A DNA stretch of 64,000 nucleotides from the NCBI RefSeq assembly GCF_902712855.1, contig NZ_LR743508.1:248001-312000 (forward strand). The letters are read 5' to 3'. The notes under the pieces were generated by a model that was not told the origin of the DNA, did not search any database, and saw only the letters and a program-made list of their open reading frames with translations. This document shows, one piece after another, positions 51,905 to 61,609 of the stretch. Every line of letters starts with the position of its first letter. Within the stretch, counting starts at the first letter, position 1. Source of the stretch: Variovorax paradoxus (lineage in GTDB: Bacteria; Pseudomonadota; Gammaproteobacteria; Burkholderiales; Burkholderiaceae_C). The position numbers and the translations under genes were made by a program.

Positions 51905-53398
51905 ATGTTGAAGCGACGCACACTCATGACTTCCGCCATGGCGGCGGCAATCCCGGGTGTCTTCCTGCCCCAGGCCCGCGCCCAGGCCGGCAAGAACACG
52001 CTGACGATCGGCATGCCGCTCGAACCGCCGGGCCTGGACCCGACGACAGGCGCCGCATCGGCCATCGCGGAAATCACGCAATACAACATCTTCGAGACGC
52101 TCACCAAGGTGAATGCGGACGGCTCGGTCACGCCGATGCTGGCCGAGAGCTGGTCGTCGTCGCCCGACATGAAGACCTTCGTATTCAAGCTGCGCAAGAA
52201 CGTGCGCTTCCAGAACGGCGAGCCTTTCAACGCCTCGGTGGTGAAGTTCTCGTTCGACCGCGCCGGTGGCGCCAAGAGCACCAACAAGGACAAGCGCTTC
52301 TTCAGCGAGATCGGCACCGTGGTGCTCGACGAGCACACGGTGGGCGTGAACAGCACGCTGCCCAACCCCGACCTGCCCTTCATGCTGGGCCAGTCGACCG
52401 CCTGCCTGGTCGAGCCCAAGAGCGCCGACACCAATGCAACCGCGCCGGTGGGCACCGGCCCGTACAAGCTCAGCGCCTGGCAGCGCGGCGCCTCGTGCAC
52501 GCTCGTGAAGTCGGCCACGTACCGCGACCCGGGCCTGGCGAAGATCGAGAAGTTCGTCTTCCGCTTCATGTCCGACACGGCCGCGCAGACCGCCGCGCTG
52601 CTGTCGAACGACATTGACATCTTCCCGCGCGCGGGCACGCGCTCGGTGAGCCAGTTCAAGGGCAACTCGCGCTTCCAGGTGATCGAGGTGGGCACGCGCG
52701 GCAAGGTGATCCTGACCATCAACAACCGCAAGAAGCCGCTGGACGACGTGCGCGTGCGCCGCGCCATCCTGGCGGCCATCGACCGCAACGCCATCATCCA
52801 GGGCGCGGCCGACGGCTTCGGCAAGCCCATCGGCAGCCACTACGCCATGGGCGCGCCCGGCTTCGTGGACACCACCAGCATCAACCCCTTCGACATCGAG
52901 AAGGCGAAGAAGCTGCTGGCCGAGGCCGGCGTGAAGACGCCGCTCGAATTGCGCCTGCAGCTGCCCCCGCCCTCGTACGCACGCCAGGGCGGCGAGGTCA
53001 TCGCGGCGCAGCTCGCGCAGATCGGCATCAACGTGAAGATCCAGAACGTCGAGTGGGCGCAGTGGCTCAGCGGCACCTTCGGCGGCGCGCACGACTTCGA
53101 CCTGACGATGGTCGCGCATGTGGAGCCGTTCGACCTGGTGAAGTACACGGAGACGGACTACTACTGGGGCTACGACTCGAAGAAGTTCCGCGACCTGTTC
53201 GTCACCATCCAGGGCGAGGAGAACAAGAAGCGCCGCGCCGACCTGCTGGCCGAGGCGCAGCGCCAGCTGGCCAACGACGCGGTCAACGGCTTCCTGTACC
53301 AGGCGGTGTTTCCGACGATCGCGCGCAAGGAAGTCAAGGGCCTGTGGCCGAGCATGCCGATCGTGGTGAACGACCTGGCCGCCATCTCCTGGGGTTGA
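51905..53398 (+). CDS. peptide/nickel-type ABC substrate-binding protein (SBP_bac_5)
   Basis: A 497-residue periplasmic protein. The signal peptide has RRTLM, a possible Tat-like twin arginine, and cuts after ARAQA near residue 27. The family 5 fold starts with LTIGMPLEPPGLDPTTGAAS and has GTGPYKL and VRVRRAILAAIDRN. These proteins bind di/oligopeptides, glutathione, nickel complexes or opines. Because an amidase follows, an amide-containing ligand is a reasonable guess. GGGAAC precedes the ATG. Confidence 0.88.
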   Translation: MLKRRTLMTSAMAAAIPGVFLPQARAQAGKNTLTIGMPLEPPGLDPTTGAASAIAEITQYNIFETLTKVNADGSVTPMLAESWSSSPDMKTFVFKLRKNVRFQNGEPFNASVVKFSFDRAGGAKSTNKDKRFFSEIGTVVLDEHTVGVNSTLPNPDLPFMLGQSTACLVEPKSADTNATAPVGTGPYKLSAWQRGASCTLVKSATYRDPGLAKIEKFVFRFMSDTAAQTAALLSNDIDIFPRAGTRSVSQFKGNSRFQVIEVGTRGKVILTINNRKKPLDDVRVRRAILAAIDRNAIIQGAADGFGKPIGSHYAMGAPGFVDTTSINPFDIEKAKKLLAEAGVKTPLELRLQLPPPSYARQGGEVIAAQLAQIGINVKIQNVEWAQWLSGTFGGAHDFDLTMVAHVEPFDLVKYTETDYYWGYDSKKFRDLFVTIQGEENKKRRADLLAEAQRQLANDAVNGFLYQAVFPTIARKEVKGLWPSMPIVVNDLAAISWG

Positions 53399-53402
53399 AG
53401 CC

Positions 53403-54803
53403 ATGAGCAAGCCACTCTACGCACTGGGTGTGCAGGAACTGCACGCCGCCTACGCCGCCAAGGAACTGTCGCCGGTGGAAGTGGCGCGCTCGGTCAACGA
53501 TCGCATTGCCGCCTACGAGCCCGAGCTGCACGCCACCTGGCTGTTCCGCCCCGAACTGGCGCTCGAACAGGCGAAGGCCTCCGAGGCCCGCTGGCTGGCC
53601 GGCAAGCCGCGCGGCACGCTCGACGGCGTGCCGGTGACCATCAAGGACAACCTCGCGACCGAGGGCGATCCGATGCCGCTGGGCACCGCCGCCTACGAGC
53701 TGGTGCCGATGACGTACGACTCGCCGCCCGCCGCGCGCCTGAAGGAAGACGGCGCGGTGATGGTTGCCAAGACCACCATGCCCGACCTGGGCATGCTGTC
53801 GTCGGGGCTGTCGAGCTTTCACGAACTCTCGCGCAACCCGTGGGACCTGTCGCGCACGCCCGGCGGCTCCAGCTCGGGAGCGGGCTCGGCCGCCGCAGGC
53901 GGCTACGGCCCGCTGCACGTGGGTACCGACATCGGCGGCTCGCTGCGCCTGCCGGCGAGCTGGTGCGGCATCTACACGCTGAAGCCCAGCTTCGGCCGCA
54001 TTCCGCTGAGCTCGCCCTACATGGGCCGCTGCGCCGGCCCGATGACGCGCACCGTGGCCGATTCCGCGCTGATGATGGCCTCGGTGGCCCAGCCCGACGA
54101 CCGCGACTACTCCGAACTGCCCGCGCCCTCCATCGACTGGAACGCCTTCGAGGTCGACCCGTCGTTCATCAAGGGCAAGCGCGTGGCGCTGCACATGGAC
54201 GCAGGCTGCGGCCTCCCGCTCGATCCGCAGATCGGCGAGGCCGTCCGCCGAGCCGCGAAGCGCATCGAGGCGGCCGGCGCGCAGGTGGAGGAAATCGGCG
54301 CCTTCATGACGCCGCAGATGCTGCAGGGCATGGACCATTTCTGGCGCATGCGCTCGTGCCTGGACATGCAGGCCATGACCGAAGCGCAGCGCGCGAAGAT
54401 CCTGCCGTACATCCGCGCGTGGGCCGAGAGCGCGTCCGGCTTCTCGGGCGCGCACATCTTCGACGCCTACAGCCAGTTCATCGCCACGCGCATCGCCACG
54501 GTGGCGGCCACCAAGGCCTACGACTTCGTGCTCTCGCCGGTGTCGCCGAACCTGCCCGCGCCCGCTGACCACGCCTCGCCCACCAACGACCCGATGCGCC
54601 CGCTGGAGCACATCGGCTTCACGGTACCGTACAACATGTCGGAGCAGCCCGCCGCGTCGATCAACTGCGGCTACTCGGCCGAGGGCCTGCCCATCGGCCT
54701 TCAGATCGCGGGACGGCGCTTCGACGACCTGGGCGTGCTGCAGTTCAGCCGCGCGTTCGAGCAGATCCGCGAAGCGCAAAGACCCTGGCCGGAACCGAAA
54801 TGA
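53403..54803 (+). CDS. amidase-signature family amidase
   Basis: A 466-residue hydrolase with the complete Ser-cis-Ser-Lys triad: Lys81 in VTIKDN, the cis-serine around 157 in PGGSSSGAGS and nucleophile Ser180 in GTDIGGSLRLPA. It cleaves an amide to acid and ammonia or amine. It starts four bases after the binding-protein stop, so the imported compound is probably its substrate. There is no signal peptide, so it acts in the cytoplasm. Confidence 0.88.
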   Translation: MSKPLYALGVQELHAAYAAKELSPVEVARSVNDRIAAYEPELHATWLFRPELALEQAKASEARWLAGKPRGTLDGVPVTIKDNLATEGDPMPLGTAAYELVPMTYDSPPAARLKEDGAVMVAKTTMPDLGMLSSGLSSFHELSRNPWDLSRTPGGSSSGAGSAAAGGYGPLHVGTDIGGSLRLPASWCGIYTLKPSFGRIPLSSPYMGRCAGPMTRTVADSALMMASVAQPDDRDYSELPAPSIDWNAFEVDPSFIKGKRVALHMDAGCGLPLDPQIGEAVRRAAKRIEAAGAQVEEIGAFMTPQMLQGMDHFWRMRSCLDMQAMTEAQRAKILPYIRAWAESASGFSGAHIFDAYSQFIATRIATVAATKAYDFVLSPVSPNLPAPADHASPTNDPMRPLEHIGFTVPYNMSEQPAASINCGYSAEGLPIGLQIAGRRFDDLGVLQFSRAFEQIREAQRPWPEPK

Positions 54804-54846
54804 CAGGTCGGCGTCCAATGACGCCGTTCGCAAGGAGACAACGCAC

Positions 54847-56298
54847 ATGACCAACGCATCCCACTACATCGACGGCCGCCGCGTGCCGTCCGAAGGCAAC
54901 GCCACCATCGACGTGATCGATCCGAGCGACGGCCAGAAATTCGGCGAGATCGCGCGCGGCACGGCCGCCGACATCGACACCGCCGTGCGCGCCGCGCGCC
55001 AGGCCATCGGCGACAACTTCGACGGCCCCTGGGGCGCGATGACCGCGCTGCAGCGCGGCCGGCTGCTCGCCAAGCTCGGCGCGGCCGTCATGGAGCACCA
55101 CGAAGAGCTGGCCCAGCTCGAGGCGCGCGACACCGGCAAGGCGCTGCGCGTGGCGCGCAACGACGCCACCGCGCTGGCGCGCTACATGGAGTACTACGCC
55201 GGCGCCTGCGACAAGCTGCACGGCGACACCCTGCCCTACGAGCGCGGCTACACCGTGCTGACGGTGCGCAACCCGCACGGTGTGACGGGCCACATCGTGC
55301 CCTGGAACTACCCGATGCAGATCGCCGGGCGCAGCGTGGGCGCCGCGCTGGCCGCGGGCAACGCCTGCGTGGTGAAGCCGGCCGAAGACGCCAGCCTCTC
55401 GCTGCTGCGGCTGGCCGAGATCGCCACGGAAGTGGGCTTCCCGGCGGGCGCGCTCAACGTGGTGACCGGCTACGGCAAGGAAGCCGGCGCAGCGCTGTGC
55501 GCGCACCCCGGCATCGACCACATCTCGTTCACCGGCTCGACCATGACCGGGCGCAGCGTGGGCCTGGCCGCGGCCGAGCGCCACTGCCCGGTGACGCTGG
55601 AGCTGGGCGGCAAGTCGCCGCAGATCGTTTTCGCCGACGCCGACCTGGACGCGGCCGAGCCGGTGCTGGTCAACGCCATCATCCAGAACGCCGGGCAGAC
55701 CTGCTCGGCCGGCAGCCGCGTGCTGGTGGAACAGTCGATCTACGAAGAGGTGGTGCAGCGGCTCGCCAAGCGCTTCATGGCCGTGAAGGCGGGCACCCCG
55801 GCGGAAGACCTGGACATGGGTCCGCTCATCAACGAGAAGCAGTTCCGCCAGGTGCGCGACATGGTCGCGACGGCGGAGGCCAGCGGCATGAAGGTGGCGG
55901 CGCGCGGCACGGTGTCGCCCAACGCCTCGTCCACCGGCTTCTACCAGGAGGCGGTGCTGTTCCGCGACGTGCCGCACGACAGCGACTTCGCGCAGCGCGA
56001 GGTTTTCGGCCCGGTGCTGGCGGTGATGCCGTTCAAGGACGAGGCCGAGGCGGTGCGCCTGGCCAACGGCACGGACTTCGGCCTGGTGGCCGGTGTGTGG
56101 ACGCGCGACGGCGGCCGCCAGCTGCGCATGGCGCACAAGCTGCACTGCGGCCAGGTCTTCGTGAACAATTACGGTGCGGCGGGCGGCGTGGAGCTGCCCT
56201 TCGGCGGCGTGAAATCGAGCGGCTTCGGCCGCGAGAAGGGCTTCGAGGCCCTGCTCGGCTTCACGACCCTCAAGACCATCGCAATCAAGCACGGATGA
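54847..56298 (+). CDS. NAD-dependent aldehyde dehydrogenase
   Basis: A 483-residue ALDH with catalytic Cys286 (GQTCSAGS), Glu252 (LELGG) and Asn154 (PWNYP). It resembles betaine-aldehyde or gamma-aminobutyraldehyde type enzymes. In this run of genes it probably oxidises an aldehyde formed from the amidase product. AAGGAGA lies before the ATG. The gap to the amidase is 43 bases and to the next gene six. Confidence 0.88.
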   Translation: MTNASHYIDGRRVPSEGNATIDVIDPSDGQKFGEIARGTAADIDTAVRAARQAIGDNFDGPWGAMTALQRGRLLAKLGAAVMEHHEELAQLEARDTGKALRVARNDATALARYMEYYAGACDKLHGDTLPYERGYTVLTVRNPHGVTGHIVPWNYPMQIAGRSVGAALAAGNACVVKPAEDASLSLLRLAEIATEVGFPAGALNVVTGYGKEAGAALCAHPGIDHISFTGSTMTGRSVGLAAAERHCPVTLELGGKSPQIVFADADLDAAEPVLVNAIIQNAGQTCSAGSRVLVEQSIYEEVVQRLAKRFMAVKAGTPAEDLDMGPLINEKQFRQVRDMVATAEASGMKVAARGTVSPNASSTGFYQEAVLFRDVPHDSDFAQREVFGPVLAVMPFKDEAEAVRLANGTDFGLVAGVWTRDGGRQLRMAHKLHCGQVFVNNYGAAGGVELPFGGVKSSGFGREKGFEALLGFTTLKTIAIKHG

Positions 56299-56304
56299 CA
56301 CCAC

Positions 56305-57195
56305 ATGACCACCACTGAACAACAGACCCCGCGCAACGTCGGCCTCGTCGGCGTCGGCCTGATGGGCCACGGCATTGCCAGCAACATCGTCAAGCACGGC
56401 CACAAGCTGACGGTGCTGGAGCACGCGGGCAACCAGCCGATCGACGACCTGCTGAAGGCCGGTGCCACGTCGGTGAAGGACGTGGCCGCGCTGGCCGCGC
56501 AGGTCGACGTGCTGATCCTGTGCGTCACCGGCACGCCGCAGGTCGAGGCCGTGATGCTGGGCGACAAGGGCGCGCTGAGCACCCTGCGCGCCGGCACGGT
56601 GGTGATCGATTGCTCCACGGCCGTTCCCGCTTCCACCGCCAAGGTGGCCGAGGCCGTGAGCGCCAAGGGCGGCAAGTTCATCGACGCCCCCATGACGCGC
56701 ACCGCCAAGGAAGCCGCCGAAGGCCGGCTGAACCTGCTGGTGGGCGGCGACGAGCAGGTGCTGGCTTCGTGCCTGCCGCTGCTGCGCTGCTTCGCCGAGA
56801 ACGTCACGCACGTGGGCGGCATCGGTGCCGGCCATGCGATGAAGCTGCTGCACAACTTCGTGTCGCTGGGCACCGTGGCGCTGCTGTGCGAGGCTGCAGC
56901 CTGCGCGGAGCGCGCCGGCGTGAAGCCCGACGTGTTCGTCGACGTGCTCGCCAAGGGCGGCGGCAACGGCGTGGCGCTGGAACGCGTCAAGCCCAAGCTG
57001 CTGACGGGCAGCACCGATTCGCTGAAGTTCTCGATGGCGAATGCGAAGAAGGACCTGGGGTACTACAACGACATGGCGGAGCAGTCTTCTTCCAGCCATG
57101 GCATTGCGCAGGCCGTGGATGCGCTGCTGACGCATGGGGTCGAGAAGTTCGGTGGCGACCGGATGGTGCTCGATCTGGTTGAAGCGCTGCGCTGA
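56305..57195 (+). CDS. NAD(P)-dependent 3-hydroxyisobutyrate/tartronate-semialdehyde-type dehydrogenase
   Basis: A 296-residue beta-hydroxyacid dehydrogenase: GxGxxG at residues 16-21 (GVGLMG), DCSTAVPAST, FIDAPMTRTAKEA and catalytic Lys180 in GAGHAMKLLHN. Substrates of the family include tartronate semialdehyde (GlxR/GarR), 3-hydroxyisobutyrate and sulfolactaldehyde. It is the last gene of the ttuC-dpp-amidase run. A link to glycerate formation is attractive but unproved. Confidence 0.86.
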   Translation: MTTTEQQTPRNVGLVGVGLMGHGIASNIVKHGHKLTVLEHAGNQPIDDLLKAGATSVKDVAALAAQVDVLILCVTGTPQVEAVMLGDKGALSTLRAGTVVIDCSTAVPASTAKVAEAVSAKGGKFIDAPMTRTAKEAAEGRLNLLVGGDEQVLASCLPLLRCFAENVTHVGGIGAGHAMKLLHNFVSLGTVALLCEAAACAERAGVKPDVFVDVLAKGGGNGVALERVKPKLLTGSTDSLKFSMANAKKDLGYYNDMAEQSSSSHGIAQAVDALLTHGVEKFGGDRMVLDLVEALR

Positions 57196-57267
57196 TTCTT
57201 TGCCCGCTCTTGCCCGGTGCGCCGCCGATGTTGTTCGGGGAGTGAGCACAGGGCACCGAAGGGCCGG

Positions 57268-57296
57268 TGTTGATTGCCGCAGAAAATTGACCCCCT
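57268..57296 (+). mobile_element. possible IS21-family terminal sequence remnant
   Basis: The bases TGTTGATTGCCGCAGAAAAT followed by TGACCCCC resemble ends of IS21-like elements (TGTnGATT...GACCC pattern). No transposase frame is present on either side. The 392-base gap 57196-57587 holds no gene, so this may be what an excision or deletion left behind. Confidence 0.35.
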
Positions 57297-57587
57297 ACGG
57301 TCAAAGAGCGGGCGAATCCAACAACGTGTGGGCTCGCTTTGCACAGGGTTCCTAACCCCTGTAGTCCCTCACACCCTCAAATACGCAGGTTGATGTTGCC
57401 GCGTCGCCTGCCAGGCTGTTCGGGTTTCCCATCCGTCTTGCTGCGGGTGGAGCCTCACACCAGCGGTGACGGATGTCTGAACGCTTTGCGGATATGCGAC
57501 ATGACGATCACACACCCGGTCTCGGCGGACAGAGATCGGGTAGCGCGGCGTCCGCTTCGACCACCGCAGAAAGCCAGGGCCAGGCGG

Positions 57588-58511
57588 CTATGCGGTCTGC
57601 ATGCCCGGGCCCGCAGGCTCCGACGCCTTCTCGCGCAACACGCCATTGATTTCTGCGCCATAGATCAAGGTCGTGGCGCTGATGTAGAGAAACACCAGGG
57701 TCGCGACCACGCCTGCAAAGCTCCCGTAGACGAGTGCGAGCTTTCCGGCAGTGCGCAGCGTGTACGACAGCGTGGCCGCAGCACCAACCCAGAGAGCAGC
57801 TCCCACGAATGCGCCGGGCAGCACCGTGTACAGCCTCTGCCGCACGTCAGGAAGCCAGCCGTACAACAGCCCGTAGAGCACGAACAACGCCAGAAAGGCT
57901 GTTCCGTAACGCACGCTGTTTTGCAGCCAGAGCGCCTCCTGCCCTACCCCGGCCGTTTCTCGAAGGAACTGCCAGACATAGGGCAGGATGATGACCGAGC
58001 TGAAGGCAACCAGGATGCCACCGCCAACGATCACCGTCGCCAGGGTCGACTTGATACGTGCCTTCCAGAACGGCAAACCGCGCTCGACGCCGTATGCGCG
58101 GTTCAGTGCGGTGCGCACGGCCTGCATGCCCGACGAGGCCGCCCACAAGGTGGCGACAAGTCCAGCCGTCAGAAGCGTCTGGTTGCGATGCGCAAGCACC
58201 TGGTTGATCACGGGCTGCACTGCATCGCGCACCACCTGCGGCGCATAGCTCATGACCCGATTCGCGAGCGCTGCCGCATCGCCGGGCTGCCCCAAGAAGC
58301 CGGCGGCGGCGGACAGGAGGATCAAGAGCGGGAACATCGCCAGAACCGCGGAGAACGCCAGGCTCCCCGCCTGGTTGCCACTCTGGTGGACGATGTAATT
58401 TTGGATGGCGCGCACGATGACCCGCAGCCCGGGTATGCCCAACAGGGCATGCCACAAACGCTTCAGGGCATCAATTAGTCGACTCACCTTGCCTGCCAGG
58501 ACAAAGGCCAT
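57588..58511 (-). CDS. YihY/BrkB-family inner-membrane protein
   Basis: A 307-residue membrane protein with about six helices. Family segments are SGNQAGSLAFSAVLAMFPLLILL, LWAASSGMQAVRTALNRAYGVE and the C-terminal LYISATTLIYGAEING. Often misannotated as ribonuclease BN; some members are called BrkB virulence factors and the function is unsettled. The ATG at 58511 is chosen by family length; the frame is open to a GTG at 58622 and neither start has a clear ribosome site. Divergent from the PAS kinase. Confidence 0.82.
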   Translation of the reverse strand: MAFVLAGKVSRLIDALKRLWHALLGIPGLRVIVRAIQNYIVHQSGNQAGSLAFSAVLAMFPLLILLSAAAGFLGQPGDAAALANRVMSYAPQVVRDAVQPVINQVLAHRNQTLLTAGLVATLWAASSGMQAVRTALNRAYGVERGLPFWKARIKSTLATVIVGGGILVAFSSVIILPYVWQFLRETAGVGQEALWLQNSVRYGTAFLALFVLYGLLYGWLPDVRQRLYTVLPGAFVGAALWVGAAATLSYTLRTAGKLALVYGSFAGVVATLVFLYISATTLIYGAEINGVLREKASEPAGPGMQTA

Positions 58512-58757
58512 TTGCGGAAACACGCGAAGCGACTGCCCGAGGGCGAAGCGAGGGAGGTCGGCATGGCGCAGGAGTTGATGGTTTGCATCTAATTTAGAAG
58601 GCAATGCTCTGCCGGCCCGCACGTGCGTGGCGCGAGGCTGCGTAGGACCAGTTCCGTCCAGCGATCATCGGCACAGGTCGTTGCAAGGGGTCGCAAGCGG
58701 TCGTTACCGCGGACAAGCGCACTGTCCCGCGCAAGTCAATGAGCCTAGGATGGAGCC

Positions 58758-59930
58758 ATGACGCCACCAGACCACGCAGCGCATCCCTCGGATCAACCGG
58801 CAAGCTTCATTGCGCCTGCGGTTGGGGTCAGCCCTGAAACGGCTGCAGCGCTGCTGTGGGAACAGGCGCCCGACATCGCGTTCGTCGTGCTCGACACCGC
58901 GGGTGTAATCACCGCATGGCGAGGTGCCGCCGAAGGCCTCTTCGGGTACGCCGAGGGCGAGATCGTAGGCAAGGCCATCGACGTCCTCTTCGTGGATGAA
59001 GACAGAGACCTGGGGTTGCCGCTGCTGGAGCGATGGGTCGCTGTCTCCGCGCAGCGCTCGGAAGACGATCGGTGGCATATGCGCAAGGACGGTGCGCGTA
59101 TCTGGGTGACTGGAAGCCTCATCGCCCTTCAGCAAGATGGAAGGCACGTGGGGTTCGTGAAAGTGATGGCGGATCGAACCAACCTTCGCGCGCGCATCGA
59201 GACTTCCGACAATCGACTGCAGAGCGCGCAACAGCAGATTCAGGCGCGCGACGCATTCTTCGGCCGGCTCGTGCACGAGGTTCGCAACGCGCTCGGCCCG
59301 ATGCGTCTCGCTGCGCAGATCATGGAGAAAAAAGCGCTGGTTGTCGACGAACTGGCGAAACCCATGAGCGTGGTCACAAGGCAGGTAACACAGGTGGAGC
59401 GCATGATGGCCGACCTGGCCGATGTCGTGCGGCTCGGCGTAGGAAAGCTCACCCTTTCAAGGACGGAGTTCGACCTCGGCGCCGAGATCGTCGATATTGC
59501 GAACGTGGTGGAATCCGACGTCGAGGCCAAGCATCAGACCATCGATGTGCTCGTGCCGCCAGCGCCTGTTCTCATCCAGGCTGATCGCCAGCGCGTCCAT
59601 CAGATCGTGTTCAACCTGCTCCACAACGCCATCAAGTACACGCCGGCGAGAGGGCGGATATGGATTCGCTGCACTGTTGAAGTGAGCCACGCAGTCATCA
59701 GGGTGGAGGACACAGGAATCGGCATCGATGCGGCCCTGCTTCCTGTGATCTTCGACCTGTTCACGCAAGAAAACCCCGACGAGTCCGGTGGAGGGTTCGG
59801 CGTGGGGCTGTCGCTGGTGAAGGACCTGGTCTACGCCCACGGCGGATTCGTGGAAGTGCGCTGCGACGGGAAGGGTCAAGGCAGTGAATTCACCGTGCGG
59901 CTTCCTCTCGTCGCGGCCGCCGCGGCCTGA
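58758..59930 (+). CDS. PAS-domain sensor histidine kinase
   Basis: A 390-residue soluble kinase. The PAS domain spans roughly residues 30-140 (DIAFVVLDTAGVITAWRGAAEGLFGY), a short coiled linker follows, and the HisKA domain has phosphoacceptor His173 in RLVHEVRNALGP. The ATPase domain has N-box NLLHNAIKY, DTGIGID and GFGVGLSLVKDL. There is no transmembrane segment, so it senses a cytoplasmic cue. No response regulator gene is adjacent; a hybrid kinase lies 1.9 kb downstream. Confidence 0.88.
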   Translation: MTPPDHAAHPSDQPASFIAPAVGVSPETAAALLWEQAPDIAFVVLDTAGVITAWRGAAEGLFGYAEGEIVGKAIDVLFVDEDRDLGLPLLERWVAVSAQRSEDDRWHMRKDGARIWVTGSLIALQQDGRHVGFVKVMADRTNLRARIETSDNRLQSAQQQIQARDAFFGRLVHEVRNALGPMRLAAQIMEKKALVVDELAKPMSVVTRQVTQVERMMADLADVVRLGVGKLTLSRTEFDLGAEIVDIANVVESDVEAKHQTIDVLVPPAPVLIQADRQRVHQIVFNLLHNAIKYTPARGRIWIRCTVEVSHAVIRVEDTGIGIDAALLPVIFDLFTQENPDESGGGFGVGLSLVKDLVYAHGGFVEVRCDGKGQGSEFTVRLPLVAAAAA

Positions 59931-60044
59931 TTTCGCGCCGTGTGATCCTGCGCGCAAAGACGCCGGACAGCGTCTGGCTTGAACGGGCAAACGAGTAACG
60001 CAGCCATCAACTTGCAGGTTGGCTTGGGCAAGCCGCTTTACAAA

Positions 60045-60082
60045 CCATCCTCACACCATCCATACAGATGGTGTTAGGATGG
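60045..60082. promoter_or_regulatory. RHH operator: 16-bp inverted repeat
   Basis: CCATCCTCACACCATC (60045-60060), spacer CATACA, then GATGGTGTTAGGATGG (60067-60082). The arms are complementary at 15 of 16 positions. The inner eight bases are a perfect inverted repeat (ACACCATC/GATGGTGT). The right arm includes the AGGA ribosome site and ends three bases before the ATG of the RHH gene, so binding would block its expression. Confidence 0.72.
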
Positions 60083-60085
60083 CCC

Positions 60086-60511
60086 ATGCCAACCAAAACG
60101 ACAGCGAGAGCCATCGCATCGGACGCCCCGGAGTCCGAGAAGATCACCATCAACATGGGCTTCGTCGACCTCGGGCACATCGACCTTCTCGTGTCCGAGG
60201 GCTTCTACTCGAACCGTACCGACTTCATCCGCACTGCCATTCGCAGCCACCTGGCGACGCACTCCGACGCGCTGCGACAGGCCGTGTCCCGGAAGATGCT
60301 GGTGCTGGGCCTGCAGACCTTTTCGGTTGCAGACCTCGAGGCCGTGCGCGCAACCGGCGAAAAGTTGCAGATACGCGTCCTTGGCCTCGCGGTCATCGCC
60401 TCGGACGTGCCCGCTGAACTCGCCGTCGCAACGATCGATTCACTCACCGTACTCGGTGCACTTCACGCCTCGCCAGCGGTCAAGACCGCCTTGGCCGCGC
60501 GCATCCGCTAG
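60086..60511 (+). CDS. ribbon-helix-helix (CopG-type) regulator
   Basis: A 141-residue protein. Residues about 20-60 have the ribbon-helix-helix pattern: a beta strand (EKITINMGFVDLGHIDLL) and two helices around GFYSNRTDFIRTAIRSHL. The rest is an unclassified C-terminal domain of about 80 residues. The preceding inverted repeat points to autoregulation. The ATG at 60086 uses AGGA inside the operator; an ATG at 60068 falls within it. It is 21 bases before the esterase gene and probably controls it. Confidence 0.78.
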   Translation: MPTKTTARAIASDAPESEKITINMGFVDLGHIDLLVSEGFYSNRTDFIRTAIRSHLATHSDALRQAVSRKMLVLGLQTFSVADLEAVRATGEKLQIRVLGLAVIASDVPAELAVATIDSLTVLGALHASPAVKTALAARIR

Positions 60512-60532
60512 CCCCACCTCAAGGTCCCACAC

Positions 60533-61609
60533 ATGAATCCACTCTTCGCCGGGCTGATGAAAGAGGCAGCCCACCTCACACGCAACGGCCGGCTGGCCGA
60601 TGCGACCGCAGCGATACAGCGCGCCTTGCGGCAGGGAACCGACCTGCAGCCCGCCTCTCCCGATGTGCCGGTGCTTTCGTCTCCAGCGGCTGACGTGATC
60701 GACATCGAAGCACGCGTGGTCGACGTCGAAACAGCAAAGCCGACCGGACCCCACACCGCCGAGCAGTGGACCAAAGGCTCGTTCACGCACCAGGGGCGCA
60801 CGGTCGATTACAAGCTTTTCGTGCCTGCTGGCGGGGCAAGTCAGTCGGCCATGCCGCGCCCGCTGATCGTGATGCTGCACGGATGCACGCAAGACCCGGA
60901 AGACTTCGCGGCCGGTACGCGCATGAACGAGCACGCGCGCGAATGCGGCGCGTTGGTGCTTTACCCCGAACAGGCGCAGCGGGCAAACGGACAGAAGTGC
61001 TGGAACTGGTTCAAGTCCCAGCATCAACAACGCGGCCGGGGTGAGCCGGCTGTGCTGGCCGCGCTCACACTGGACATTGCGGTCCGCTACCAGGCCGATC
61101 GCTCGCGCATCTACGTGGCGGGCCTTTCTGCAGGAGGCGCCATGGCGCACGTCCTCGGAAATTGCTACCCGGACATCTTTGCCGCCGTCGGCGTGCATTC
61201 GGGCCTGCCGCACCGTGCGGCCAACGACATGATGAGCGCGCTGTCGGCCATGCGCGCAGGCGCGTCGGCGCCTCTGCCCGATCCCGGATCCGTTTCACCG
61301 CCGGTCATCGTTTTCCATGGCGACGCGGACACCACAGTCCACGCGAGCAACGGAATCGCCATCCTGGCAGGCGCGCAGCCGTGCGAGGCCATCGAAGGTC
61401 GTACGCCGGGCGGCACTCGCTATACCAGGACGCTGTACGCAGCGTCCCCCGGTCGAGGCGATGCGGAGCATTGGCGTGTTCATGGGCTTGGCCACGCATG
61501 GTCAGGCGGCAGCACGCAGGGAAGCTACACCGCGCCTCACGGTGTGGATGCGAGCGGGGAAATGATCCGCTTCTTCCTCACCCACCGGCTGGGTCCTCTG
61601 GCGCAGTGA
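60533..61609 (+). CDS. PHB-depolymerase-family esterase (LpqC-like)
   Basis: A 358-residue alpha/beta hydrolase. Catalytic Ser199 is in GLSAGG, acid Asp266 in HGDADTTV and His321 in HGLGHAWSGG; the oxyanion motif is HGCTQ (116-120). The first 75 residues are a polar, helical region without a signal peptide, so it is probably cytoplasmic. Family members cut short-chain polyhydroxyalkanoate, feruloyl esters or similar. The pairing with an RHH regulator suggests induction or derepression by a storage-polymer or aromatic-ester cue, which is speculation. Confidence 0.83.
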   Translation: MNPLFAGLMKEAAHLTRNGRLADATAAIQRALRQGTDLQPASPDVPVLSSPAADVIDIEARVVDVETAKPTGPHTAEQWTKGSFTHQGRTVDYKLFVPAGGASQSAMPRPLIVMLHGCTQDPEDFAAGTRMNEHARECGALVLYPEQAQRANGQKCWNWFKSQHQQRGRGEPAVLAALTLDIAVRYQADRSRIYVAGLSAGGAMAHVLGNCYPDIFAAVGVHSGLPHRAANDMMSALSAMRAGASAPLPDPGSVSPPVIVFHGDADTTVHASNGIAILAGAQPCEAIEGRTPGGTRYTRTLYAASPGRGDAEHWRVHGLGHAWSGGSTQGSYTAPHGVDASGEMIRFFLTHRLGPLAQ

